From contig JAGFNQ010000726.1 in NCBI GenBank assembly GCA_024364735.1, positions 104,939 through 168,938 on the forward strand: a stretch of 64,000 nucleotides of DNA. Direction: 5' to 3'. Positions within the stretch are counted from its first letter, which is position 1; every line of letters starts with the position of its first letter. The position numbers were made by a program, and so were the translations under genes. Under the pieces are notes generated by a model that was given only the letters and a program-made list of their open reading frames with translations, ran no database searches and was not told the origin of the DNA. The stretch comes from Boesenbergia rotunda. Taxonomy: Eukaryota; Streptophyta; Magnoliopsida; Zingiberales; Zingiberaceae. Positions 55,231 through 64,000 of this stretch are shown here, in pieces.

Positions 55231-55714
55231 TGTCACACCCCTAGAGGTTCATGCTTGCTCTAAAATCGGGCAGCTTCTCCCCCGTATGGAGGACAATATG
55301 AAACTTACAATACATCAATCTCCACCATATAATAAGCACAGCCACATACGGTTGACGACAAAAGAAATAACACAGCACTTCCACACAATTTAATAACATT
55401 CCATTAATCCATAATAAATAACTTAAACTCTGTAAAGTAAATGCAAATATACTAAAAGTCCGTGACATAAGAACAAGTCCACAACCGTATGATAAAATAT
55501 TGACACGCCCGCTACGGAAATTAAATAGCATCTCTACAAAATAATAATAAACAAACTCAAACCAGAAACTCGACAATAAGGGGCGATAGATGGATCTTCT
55601 CTTGCGGCACGAGACACAGCTACCTACCACCTAAAACAAAATGAAAAGCAGGCGGTGGTGAGTCCGGGGTCGAACTTTGAGGATAAAGTGAAAAGATAAA
55701 TGTATAGTATAAAC
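55231..55714 (-). repeat. Gypsy 5' LTR segment
   Basis: Plus-strand start TGTCACACCCCTAG is the LTR 3' end in element orientation. The rest of the LTR is missing beyond the Sirevirus insertion at 55715. Confidence 0.75.
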
Positions 55715-56679
55715 TGTTGGAACTTGGATGGCTAGAAGGGGGGTGAATATAGCCAGACACATGAACTTTAGCACTTTTTGATTTTCTGCCCTTGAACGGT
55801 TAGAAGCACAGCGGAAGGAATACAAAAACAAAGTATGCAGAATCTAAACCCTAAGTTAAGGACAAGCACAAGAACGCTAACAAAGAGGATTTACAAGGTT
55901 CGGGGATAACTTGCCCCTACTCCTTGGCATCCCCGTAAGGTGGGCGATCCCTTGATCGTCGGCAGATCAAGCCGCTAAAAATCCGGATAAAATGCAACCT
56001 CCTTCTCGGTGGAGTAACCTCTCCACAGCGTTTCAAGATGGATCAAGTATTAAGTACAGGAAACACAAGAAGGAACTTACTGAGTACTTAGAACCACAAG
56101 AACACAAGCAAACTTCTCACCGAGCTCGACCTAGCGCAGATCTCACGCAAGAACTCCCTTCTTCGTGTCTTCTCGCTGATGGACTCGCCAAGCTTCTTGT
56201 TTCTCTTCCAAGTGCTCAAGTAACACAAGGTTGCTTCAAGAATCGCAGTTGCTTGCTCAAGATGATGGAACAGAGTTGTCGCATGAGCACAATGCAGAGA
56301 ACTTCATTTTTGAGACTTGTTTTCCACCAAGCGCTTAAGTCTCAACTTACTGATCGCCAGGTCACCACCTCACTGCAGCCTCCAGCTGCTCACCTGCAAC
56401 AGCCAGCTATTACTGAGCTCTTCTAGACTCCCTGAGCTTCCCTCAGCCGAGCCCCAGTCAGCAGCTCCAGCAGTGCCAGCGTCCGTTGCAACCTGAGATG
56501 GAAAACAGACAAACTTGCTCTAAGGAAAGACTCCCATTGACTCTCCTTGAGTGTTTGAATCCATTCCTATCACCTGCAATCTTGATCAGATCATTAGCAC
56601 AGCAAATCAAGCAGAGAATCAAGTATCAGAGATTAAGAGCAGAGGAATCAGATGTGTTTAGACGTGATCAGTGCGTCTG

Positions 56680-57065
56680 ACAGTGCCTGATCGGTCCCCA
56701 GTGAGAAACCGGGATCGCAAGCTTGTATGATCTGTCACCCTGACCGATCACCAAACCGATCCAGAAATCTGCTTGCCACAATCCAGCCTGAAATACACTG
56801 CTGATCAGTCACCAGACCGATCAGGCTCTAGCCTGATCGATCTGGGTGAGAAACCTCACGACAGTTGATCATTCAGGTTGATCGATCAAGGTTTCTCCCT
56901 GATCGGTCACCAGACCGATCAGGAGCCGAACAGTAGGTTTGCGAAAGTTACTGGAAGCTCCCTGATTGGTCACCAGACCGATAAGACATCGCTGGATCGG
57001 TCACCAGATCAATCAACAAGGGAACTTCGTGCCAACTTCCCTGATCGGTCACTAGACCGATCTGG
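56680..57065. repeat. TGATCGGTC-type palindromes of this LTR
   Basis: About nine units with arms TGATCGGTC and GACCGATCA and loop ACCA or TGGT depending on strand; several units have lost pairing by single changes. Confidence 0.82.
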
Positions 57066-57339
57066 GCAAGGCCAAACCCTCTCTAAGTCAAGAGAACTGG
57101 CTCCCAGCCTCCCCTGACTCGTGCTCAGTCCCTCGGACCAAGACTCTATGCCCAGCTTCACTCACCACGACTTCAGTCAACCTGGCTTCACTCACCAGGA
57201 CCTGGCTTCACTCACCAGGATTTCAGTCAACCTGGCTTCACTCACCAGGACTCGTCTTCACTCACCGGGATTTCCAATCAACCCGGCTTTATTCACCAGG
57301 ACCCGGCTTCACTCACTAGGATTTCCAAACACCTAACCC

Positions 57340-57600
57340 TCCGAGTTATGAATTTCCACACCTAGCCCTCCAAGCTAGGACTTTTCCACACCTAACCCTC
57401 CAAGCTAGGACTTTTCATACCTAACCCTCTAGGCTAGGACTTTTCACACCTAACCCTCCAGGTTAGAATTTCATCCACCTAGCCCTCCAAGCTAGAACTT
57501 TTCCACACCTAGCCCTCCAAGCTAGGACTTTTCACAAACCTAGCTTCTCAAGCTAGGACCTGACCCTCCAAGTCAGGCTTTCATCAAACCTAGTCCCACT
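57340..57600. repeat. CCTAGC-type hairpin array of this LTR
   Basis: About nine units around loop CCTCCAA/CCTCCAG. Stems are CCTAGC/GCTAGG, CCTGAC/GTCAGG and CTAAC/GTTAG, a clear paired variation. Confidence 0.85.
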
Positions 57601-57706
57601 AGGTATGCCTAGTCCACGACCAGGACTTAATCATAATCATCTCATCAACCTAAACTAAAATTGGTGTCAACACCAAAACAATAATCAGGGTCAGACTGCA
57701 TCAACA

Positions 57707-57720
57707 ATCTCCCCCTTTTT
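57707..57720 (-). promoter_or_regulatory. Polypurine tract
   Basis: Minus strand AAAAAGGGGGAGAT immediately before the LTR start TGTTGATGCAG. Confidence 0.88.
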
Positions 57721-58223
57721 GTTGTTTGACAACCCGATTTTAAGTTTAGGGATTCAAAATCAATAGTTGCAAATTTCACACTCATAGGAGAATCAGGATC
57801 CTCCCCCCTACAATAGTTATCATCCTAAATTTAACCAATCTCACTCTCCCCCTTTGTCAAACACCGAAAAGGGTCTAGACTGGTTGTTAAGTTTAAACAT
57901 ACTCCCCCTAAACCCTAGGGGTTTCCCAAAACAAGATACGATTTGATTTAATTTTGAAAAATATATGAAAACATGTGATAAAGATAGAGCAATATATATA
58001 GCAATCACATGCATCATATGAACATGAAATAGCAATAATCTAGCAATAAGCATAGAATAGCATGAAAATAGGCATAAGGTCAGATGCATCATACAACCAA
58101 AATAGTCAAATAGTTAGATGCATATCCATGCACCAAAGTCAACACCAAGCCATAACAGGCAAATAGTCATAACGGACAAAGCCGTCAAATAGTCAGATAC
58201 CACAAAGCAAGATCAGAGCACAA
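57721..58223 (-). other. Non-coding interval between env-like gene and polypurine tract
   Basis: Contains further C-rich tracts (CTCCCCC at 57796, 57846, 57901; polypurine on the minus strand) that may be extra polypurine-like sites. No gene seen. Confidence 0.45.
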
Positions 58224-59848
58224 TCAATAATCAATCATCAACGGGGGGTCATCATCCTGCATCGGGTCATCAGTCGTGTTATCAGGTACAAAGGACCCTG
58301 GTGCAGCACTGCCAAAGGGCGCATCTCCAGGAAACGTGTGTCGGCGCCACTCGTCATACCAAGTCTGCTGCAGAGTACGGACCCCCGAGATATCGGACTC
58401 CACCACGTGCAGTCGGCGATCAAAGGATCGAAACTCCGATTGGATCTCCTCACGCCAGAGCTCCCTCAAATGAAGACCATGCTGGATGGTCTGATCCAGC
58501 TCTGAAATCTGCCAGCGTAGATCTGGATCCTACTCATAGTCATAGTCAGCAGCAGTAGCGGGAGCCTCCTGATGTGCAGCAACATCTGCTGGTGCCTGAA
58601 AGTGTGGGCCCCCCTAGGTAGCTCGCCTAAACCTCGCCCGTCCTTCCATACAAGAGTCTGATCGTCTAGCCCAACAACAATACCAGATTTGGCAAACGAG
58701 CGTTTGCCCAATCGGCAATCTTGTCTAACCATGGGCACTGTCCTGCCCTTAGTCACATCAACACCTACTGACATAAGCCAGTTAGTGATGACAGGACCGA
58801 ACGGCATATACACAGTGCGACGACTGGGCTCATGATAGGAAATGATGGACTGAAAGATGCTCTCTATAATATCGAAGTCAAGACGGCGATGCATGCCATA
58901 GAGCATCAAGCAGTGGTAGGGTCAGATCTCAGTTAAGAGTTTTGAGGTGATCGACAAAATACAGTTGGTGATTATCTTGAACAGAACGTAATCAGTAGGC
59001 GAAAGACGGAGGGCCACAAAAGTCGAAAAGTCGGGCTCTAACTCATCAAGACCAGCTGGTCGAGGGTGGCCAAAGAAGTACTGATAAATGCCATCGGGGG
59101 TGACGTCCACAAAAGGAGGCAATAAGGGGTCAGGAAGCTCTGGGTAGATAGAATAAAAGTTCGGTGATCGACGAGTGCCAAGATACTCTGCCAGGATGTC
59201 ATAGGAAAAATCAAGGTTCCTCTTGGCTACCCGGGTCGTGAATTCAAAACCTCCTTGAGGGCCTTGTTGCAAGTTATTGTAAAATTTGGAAACAAGGTCA
59301 TAGTTTATTGTCCGTTTGAGGGAAAGAAGAAAGCCCAGGTTGTAGAAGGTAATTATCTCCATAATGGAGGAACAGTGCTCAGACAGAAAAGGACCATCAA
59401 TTGACCAGTAAGAAAGCAATTTGAAGGTTCGAGACTGGAACGCTTGCTCACAAGCAGCGTTCGGGAATCTGGAAGTTGAAGAAGGCTGAGGCCTTCGTGA
59501 AGGGGCAGATGATGAAGGGCCTTTGCCCTTGGACCCTTCAGCGGGTTCCTTTCCCTTGGATGACCTTCTAAAGGATGGAATGAGTCATGGCAACAGATTT
59601 GATCAAGATTAGCAAATCGAACATCGAGAAGATCATGTCACAGGTTGATAATCATGGCATAAATTAAAAGATCAAAAGGGTAAGAGTTGATCAAAAATCA
59701 AATGACAGAAAGATGTGATAGAGTTTAGGTCACGACATAGGCAAGGTCACGGCAAACACCCCAAGATAAAAATTTTGATTAGCTCAAATACATGATTGAT
59801 GAAGTAATCTATAAGGTAAAATGAAACAAAAACTTACTTAGGTGTCAT
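58224..59848 (-). pseudogene. Env-like third gene of Sirevirus (putative plant transposon protein domain), with probable intron
   Basis: Main frame 59567-58922, continued after one in-frame TGA (58922-58924) to 58466, then a shifted C-terminal part to 58224. The N-terminal part is Ser/Lys-rich; the core has MEIITFYNLGFLLSL, FEFTTRVAKRNLDFSYDILA, LSPTDYVLFKIITNC and SRRTVYMPFGPVITNWLM. This order fits the domain labelled putative plant transposon protein, found in plant retroelement third ORFs. The main frame has no ATG upstream. An 11-base coding exon at 59848-59838 starting ATG, followed by GTAAGT, joins in phase to an acceptor TTTAG ending at 59568, giving a 270-bp intron. No clear signal peptide is seen. 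Role in envelope function is unproven for this class. Confidence 0.7.
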
Positions 59849-61017
59849 CGTGAAGATTAGTCGAAGAAGATCGAAAACTGTAGAACTCGCACGTTCTTAG
59901 AAAGCTCGATAGGACTCAGATCGCAAGGAGTAGATGAACCTCGAGTGCTCACGCAGGCAGGGAAGAATGAGCTTGCAAGATCACGAACTCGCTGCTGAGA
60001 ACACCAACAGCAAGAAGAAGAACTCACGCGCACAACAAGAGGATGGAGATCGCACGCGCAAGGAAGAGAAAGGGGTTTCGGCACTAGGGCTTGGGAAGGT
60101 AAGGTTTAGAGGGAGTTATTAGGTTGGTGGATCGGTCCACCAACCGCAATTTAATGTGATCGAACGGATCACCATTCGATCTGGGAGCGCTCAGACCGAT
60201 CAGGCTCCAGCCTGATCGGTCTGGCTTGGTCCTGATCGGTCGGGTCACTGATCAGGCAGGCTCTTGATCGGTCGGCTAATCGATCAGGCTGCGGTCAGTA
60301 AGTTCGGGAGGTTTTCTGTGAGCCTCCTGATTGGTCTGTGGACCGATCCACAAAGTGAGCCAGATCGGTCTATGGACCGATCCAGGCCAACACAGAGAGA
60401 TTGCAGAGGGATATCGCAATTCGGCTGGATCGGTCAGTTGGACCAATCATACATGCTCCTGATCGGTCCGGTGACTGATTAGGCTCCCTGATTTTTCCTG
60501 ATATGATCTGAAACTTTCAGTTTCAGAACCCCAAACGATTTCTGATAAGATCTTGATGAAAGTTATCGATCTTGGAAGTATTCCCATGACTATAATTGAT
60601 ACCTTAACAAGGATCAAAGATCCTTATGAGTCTAACAATCACTTTGCTCCACCCAAGTGGAGTCAAACTCAATCAAAACCATTCAATCAATTTTCAATCA
60701 AGTTTGTATCCAAATAAGGTTTCCAATCAAGTTTCCTTGATTGGAATGTACAGGTATGATCATGGAGCCAAATGCACATGGGTTATGCATTGATTTTCCC
60801 CATACTTGGTCACCGTAGTGATTTTTATCTCGTCAACCAAATTTCTCAAGGGATGCATTGACATTTTGAGAAATTAAGTTGATCCTAGCATCTCACCCCA
60901 TTTCTAGCAAACAAAAATATTTTGGTAAACCTTATAGTTTGTGTGAGATGCCCCCAAGTTACCCAATTGTTCCCAACAATTTGAGATGATCATGAAGGGT
61001 TTTAAATGTTCTAAATC
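59849..61017 (-). other. Leader of env-like gene with LTR-type palindromes
   Basis: Non-coding. At 60125-60480 about nine TGATCGGTC/GACCGATCA-type palindromes recur, as in the LTR. The remainder (60481-61017) is AT-rich with no recognised motif; it could contain a promoter or splice sites for the third gene. Confidence 0.6.
60125..60480. repeat. TGATCGGTC-type palindrome array between pol and env-like gene
   Basis: Units such as GATCGGTCTGTGGACCGATC and GATCGGTCTATGGACCGATC, with loop changes but arms kept; the same motif as the LTR array 56680-57065. Confidence 0.82.
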
Positions 61018-61490
61018 CTATGAAGCGTGACACATTCCCAATTCCCTTCTTAAGAAACTAAATTCATTCTCGGGGAGTGGATTAGTGAAAATGTCCGCTA
61101 GATTCGATTTGGACTCTACATGTGAGAGTACAATGTCTCCTCTAGCAACATGATCTCTAATGAAGTGGTGACACACTTCAATATGCTTGGTCCTAGAATG
61201 ATGGACTGGATTCTTTGTTAGGTTGATTGTGCTTATGTTGTCACATAGCACTTGCACACCTTTGTAGCTTAATCCATAGTCCTCTAGTGTATGAATCATC
61301 CACAATAATTGTGATACACTCTCTCCCATGGCAATATATTCTGTCTTGGTCGTGGAGAGAGCAACACAATATTGCTTTCGACTTGACCAACTAACTAGTG
61401 ATGAACCTAGGAATTGGCAACCCCCACTTGTGCTTTTCCGATCCAACTTGCATCCGGCATAGTCGGAGTTGGTATAGCCGATTAGGTCAA
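61018..61490 (-). pseudogene. Sirevirus-like RNase H (end of pol)
   Basis: Contains DLIGYTNSDYAGCKLDRK (61480), SWSSRKQYCVALSTTKTEY, QLLWMIHTLEDYGLSY, LCDNISTINLTKNPVHHSRT and DIFTNPLPENEFSFLRREL, then TGA at 61018. The Asp and Glu positions expected of copia RNase H are largely visible. It is the 3' end of pol: the RT is missing, replaced by the insertion at 61491-63905. The long frame continuing to 61857 is a chimera with that insertion. Confidence 0.9.
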
Positions 61491-63905
61491 AAGACCCAAG
61501 GAAAAGCTTGGTTTTTCTCAATTCCGGGGTTAAGATAATTTTCTTTCCAAAAATAACCATCATTATTTCCAATTTATGACACAAATACCCTTCAGAATCA
61601 ATTAAATTACATATAATACCCAAATAAAAGAAGGTTTTTTCTGCCGACTCCACACGACACACCCCGACTCTTCGCCTCCCAGCGGCCAACGGCGATTCAC
61701 AGCCCAGCAGAGCGGCGATTCTCAGCTGCGACTCCACACCCCGATTCGAAGGGTGATCCACAGTGGCCATCGTCCCTAGCAGTGCACCTAGCGACGATTC
61801 ACAGCGGCCATCGTCCCTAGCAGTGCACCTAGGGACAGCGGAAACCCTAGCGGCCATCGTCCCACCTCGCGGAGATTCGAAGCCTTCTTCCCTAGCAGCG
61901 CACCTCCTGGTTTTCCTTCCCTTCTCTATGCTACCGTGGTCGATTTTGTCCTACCGTGGTTGAAACTTGAATGTCGTGCTCAATCTTTACACCTCGAAAT
62001 TCCTGACTCTGTAAAGATGGCAGCTTCTTTTGGTAAGGTGCCCTTAAATTTTTATTTTTTTGTTGTTGTTGTCATATTTGTTCTCCAATATTTCACTATG
62101 GGATCTTTCTTAGTGGATGAAATGTGTTGAGTTTTGTTTGAATTTTGCAGTTTTAGAATCTTTTGGCTAGGAATTGATCGAAGCAGTAGGCTGCATATGT
62201 CTAGAGATAAGACAGATGCTATATTGAAAGTAGTAGTCAAGTATTTTTTTTCATATAGAAGGAAGTCACATCTACTTTAATTATCGATTCCCTGTATAAT
62301 GGACTGAAAGTTCTGGAGTTCCAGTGCGAGAACTTGAAATGCAGAGATAAATCAGTGGATTTAGAAGAATTACCAGCACCTATGATTTATATTGATGAAG
62401 ATCTGTTTGTGTTGGCTGATGATATACTTTTGTTGATGAAAAAAGTGTCAAACTTGTTTTATACTACGTATTCAAAATAAGTACAACTTTATCATCTGTG
62501 TCTCCATTTCTTTTCCTCTATTTATCTGTTCCTTTTGTGCATGCATGAGATTTGAAATGCCTCTAGGTAGAAACAACTATTTTGATTAGAAAGAAAAGTA
62601 CATATGTTTCCTGAAGTTAGCTCAAAAAGGTTTGATATCCTGATCATGGAAATTTTTCACCTGGAAGAAGCCTCTGTGAATGAAGTTCTTGATAATTACC
62701 TTTCTATAAGTTTACTTGCATTATATATAGTTTCAAGCAAACTAAGCATGTCCAATGAAACAAGAAATTCCTACTGACTGACATTCACTCATATTTGCTA
62801 TTGACCTCATTGCTTTGCTAATAAGTTTTTTTGTGAGTTGTGTCATTTATGTATAGATGTTTGAAACTAAGACCATATGCTATTTTCAGGGCTAACCTTA
62901 AAATACGGCTACACATTATGCTTTGTTTTCAGCATAAATTGCAAGGGCCCTGAACTTTAACCATTTGAATTGACTCTTAGCTCTGACTCTGTTTTTAGTT
63001 TTCATGAAGTGTCATTAATGAAGGTCTGATGGCTGCAACAAACAGATATACGAAAAGCTTCATGCAATGGTAGGGGCCAATTCATTAGAAGAGAAGCTCA
63101 TTTTGGAGTTTCACGCCAGATGGAATGGTTTGGAGTTTCACATTCCCATCAGTGGTGAGTGAGAGGTCTTTGCAATTAATCTGGCGATATTGCATGATCA
63201 GGCACTCAGGGCTGATGAAGCCTCGTTGCTGTTGTACAATGTTGCCTCCAAGCTACTATTTCTTCTCCAGGAGCCAAGCAGTTGAGCTTATTGCAATCCT
63301 GTTATTTATAGTGTAGTTCTCAATCTAGTGTATGAATAGCAACCAAGCATAAGCATTTCTATTAGCGCAATTGAAAAACTTCATGTGAAGTTGGTACGAG
63401 ACTACCCTCCCATCTGAACCATAAATTTCAGTTTGTATGCGGTCAGATTTGTATATCTTTGTACTTGTTACAATTCAGTAATTAATTGATGTCAAGTGCT
63501 ACAACTTCTGTGAATGACAGATGGAAATTTTATATTCTTTCTGTAGTTTAATAAGAATGCAATATGATAAAAGGACGTCCTTTTCAAGTCAACTTGGTTG
63601 ATTATCGATTTGTTTAAGCGATTGATGTATGGCAAAAGAACAGTCATTTGTTGGTAAAAGAATCATTCATTATATACGAATACATTAAAAAAGGTTTTCA
63701 AAAGTATATTTATTAGGGGTAATATAGTAATTGTCATATTAGGTTATGTGTAAAAATCTTCAACCAAACAAGTTTTTGTCTCATTACTAAAGATTAAACC
63801 AAACAACATTAGGTTATATCTTATTCCCTATAACCTTGGTCATGTGATTACCTGGTAATCACATGCCCAAGGTTATCAAGGAACACCCCTAACCAAACGC
63901 ACCCT
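61491..63905. mobile_element. Probable Pack-type DNA transposon carrying host gene fragments
   Basis: The right edge reads, inward on the minus strand, GGTGCGTTTGGTTAGGGG, a form common at ends of plant PIF/Harbinger-like or similar MITEs. Just inside is a near-perfect hairpin (ACCTTGG...GTGATTACC-TGGTAATCAC...CCAAGGT at about 63830-63875). The left terminus is not certain; subterminal segments (ACAAATACCC...TAATACCCAAATAAA on the left, ACATAACC...ATTACCCCTAATAAA on the inverted right) are loosely similar. Between them lies gene-like DNA without transposase. RT of the host Sirevirus is gone. Confidence 0.5.
61640..63316 (+). pseudogene. Captured, unidentified host gene fragments
   Basis: GC-rich 5'-UTR-like sequence (61640-61960, with a duplicated GGCCATCGTCCCTAGCAGTG segment) leads to ATGGCAGCTTCTTTTG at 62016 followed by GTAAGG, an intron donor. 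Further exon-like pieces: after TTTTGCAG at 62150; 62265-62480, including PAPMIYIDEDLFVLADDILL; 62625-62700 (IMEIFHLEEASVNEVLDNY); and 63040-63285, including ALRADEASLLLYNVASKLL. Frames are broken and I cannot name the source gene. The exon-intron spacing suggests capture from genomic DNA. Confidence 0.5.
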
Positions 63906-64000
63906 ATAAGCTTTGCTGACTAGGGAGTACCCGACCAGTATCCCTTCATCAGCCTTTGCCGTGAACTTTCCAAGGTGGTCCTTGGTGTTTAGGATAAACA
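63906..64000 (-). pseudogene. Sirevirus integrase C-terminal end (partial at window edge)
   Basis: Minus strand encodes NTKDHLGKFTAKADEGILVG followed by YSLVSKAYR, the segment joining copia integrase to RT. It continues beyond the window and is cut at 63906 by the Pack-type insertion. Confidence 0.85.

Larger units (their letters stand above)
53490..55714 (-). mobile_element. Ty3/gypsy fragment: gag and part of 5' LTR
   Basis: Minus strand: LTR segment (55714-55231), primer-binding site, leader and gag. It is cut at 53490 by LTR2 and at 55714 by the Sirevirus LTR. No protease or polymerase is present. Confidence 0.82.
55715..57706 (-). repeat. Complete Sirevirus 3' LTR
   Basis: 1992 bp, plus-strand TGTTGGAACTTGG to GACTGCATCAACA. 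Same family as 8904-10514. It contains the TGATCGGTC-type array (56680-57065), the CACTCACCAGGA series (57160-57335) and the CCTAGC-type hairpin array (57340-57600). Bases before it are TAAAC. Confidence 0.9.
55715..64000 (-). mobile_element. Sirevirus-like copia element with env-like gene, interrupted
   Basis: Minus-strand order from the window's right edge: integrase C-terminal end (64000-63906), Pack-type insertion (63905-61491) in place of RT, RNase H (61490-61018), leader with palindromes, env-like gene (59848-58224), polypurine tract, 3' LTR (57706-55715). Gag, protease and most of integrase would lie beyond the window. Confidence 0.85.

Noticed and set aside
55992..57336. Plus-strand frames across the LTR at 55715-57706
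   Set aside because: They run antisense to the LTR and through hairpin arrays; no domain.
61018..61857. 279-codon frame read as one protein
   Set aside because: Only 61018-61490 is RNase H; the N-terminal part is the Pack-type insertion read backwards.
1..64000. Integrated pararetrovirus or other viral sequence
   Set aside because: All polymerase pieces belong to copia or gypsy with LTRs, primer sites and integrase; no movement-protein or viral coat-type domain was seen.

Overview
The window is a stretch of flowering-plant nuclear DNA made almost entirely of nested, mostly broken transposable elements. Spliceosomal introns, Ty1/copia and Ty3/gypsy retrotransposons primed by initiator-Met tRNA, a CACTA and a hAT element, and captured plant gene exons all say angiosperm. 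The Sirevirus-like copia families with long palindromic LTRs suggest a monocot, but the species cannot be told from the sequence. I see no intact host gene, rRNA gene, tRNA gene or CRISPR array.

Layout. 96-4196: hAT element on the minus strand with an exact 8-bp target duplication and a broken ZMYM1-like transposase. 4431-8903: a decayed CACTA-like remnant interrupted by two solo LTRs (5673-6944, exact 5-bp duplication; 7581-8516). 8904-10514: 5' part of a Sirevirus-type LTR, cut by a plus-strand copia element (LTR 10515-12172, gag and pol to 16968). 16969-29919: a tandem LTR-internal-LTR-internal-LTR array of a Gag-only, apparently non-autonomous Sirevirus-like family on the minus strand, with an assembly gap in the middle LTR. 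It joins truncated copia on the left to truncated gypsy on the right.

29920-42863: minus-strand gypsy element whose 2.7-kb 5' LTR is split by an 8.6-kb plus-strand CACTA element (32806-41381). The CACTA carries a TNP2-type transposase, a nine-exon second gene joining a Ptta/En-Spm-type region to a ULP1-like protease region, and captured exons of a boron-transporter (BOR) gene. 42864-43961: fragment of another Sirevirus LTR. 43962-50937: plus-strand Sirevirus pol end and 3' LTR, the LTR split by a 3.0-kb rearranged LTR element (47792-50795) with an exact 5-bp duplication. 50938-53489: inverted LTR of that same family. 53490-55714: gypsy gag and LTR piece. 55715-64000: minus-strand Sirevirus with a full 3' LTR, an env-like third gene with a probable tiny first coding exon, an RNase H remnant, a Pack-type insertion carrying unidentified gene pieces (61491-63905), and the end of integrase at the window edge.

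The main unifying signal is structural. Several LTR families carry arrays of short hairpins in which the stem sequence varies while pairing is kept and the loop stays nearly constant. A second palindromic array of a different sequence lies closer to the promoter, and in one element the same palindromes recur in the leader of the env-like gene. Most coding regions are inactivated by stops and frameshifts; many stops are explained by C-to-T or G-to-A change, as expected in methylated repeats.
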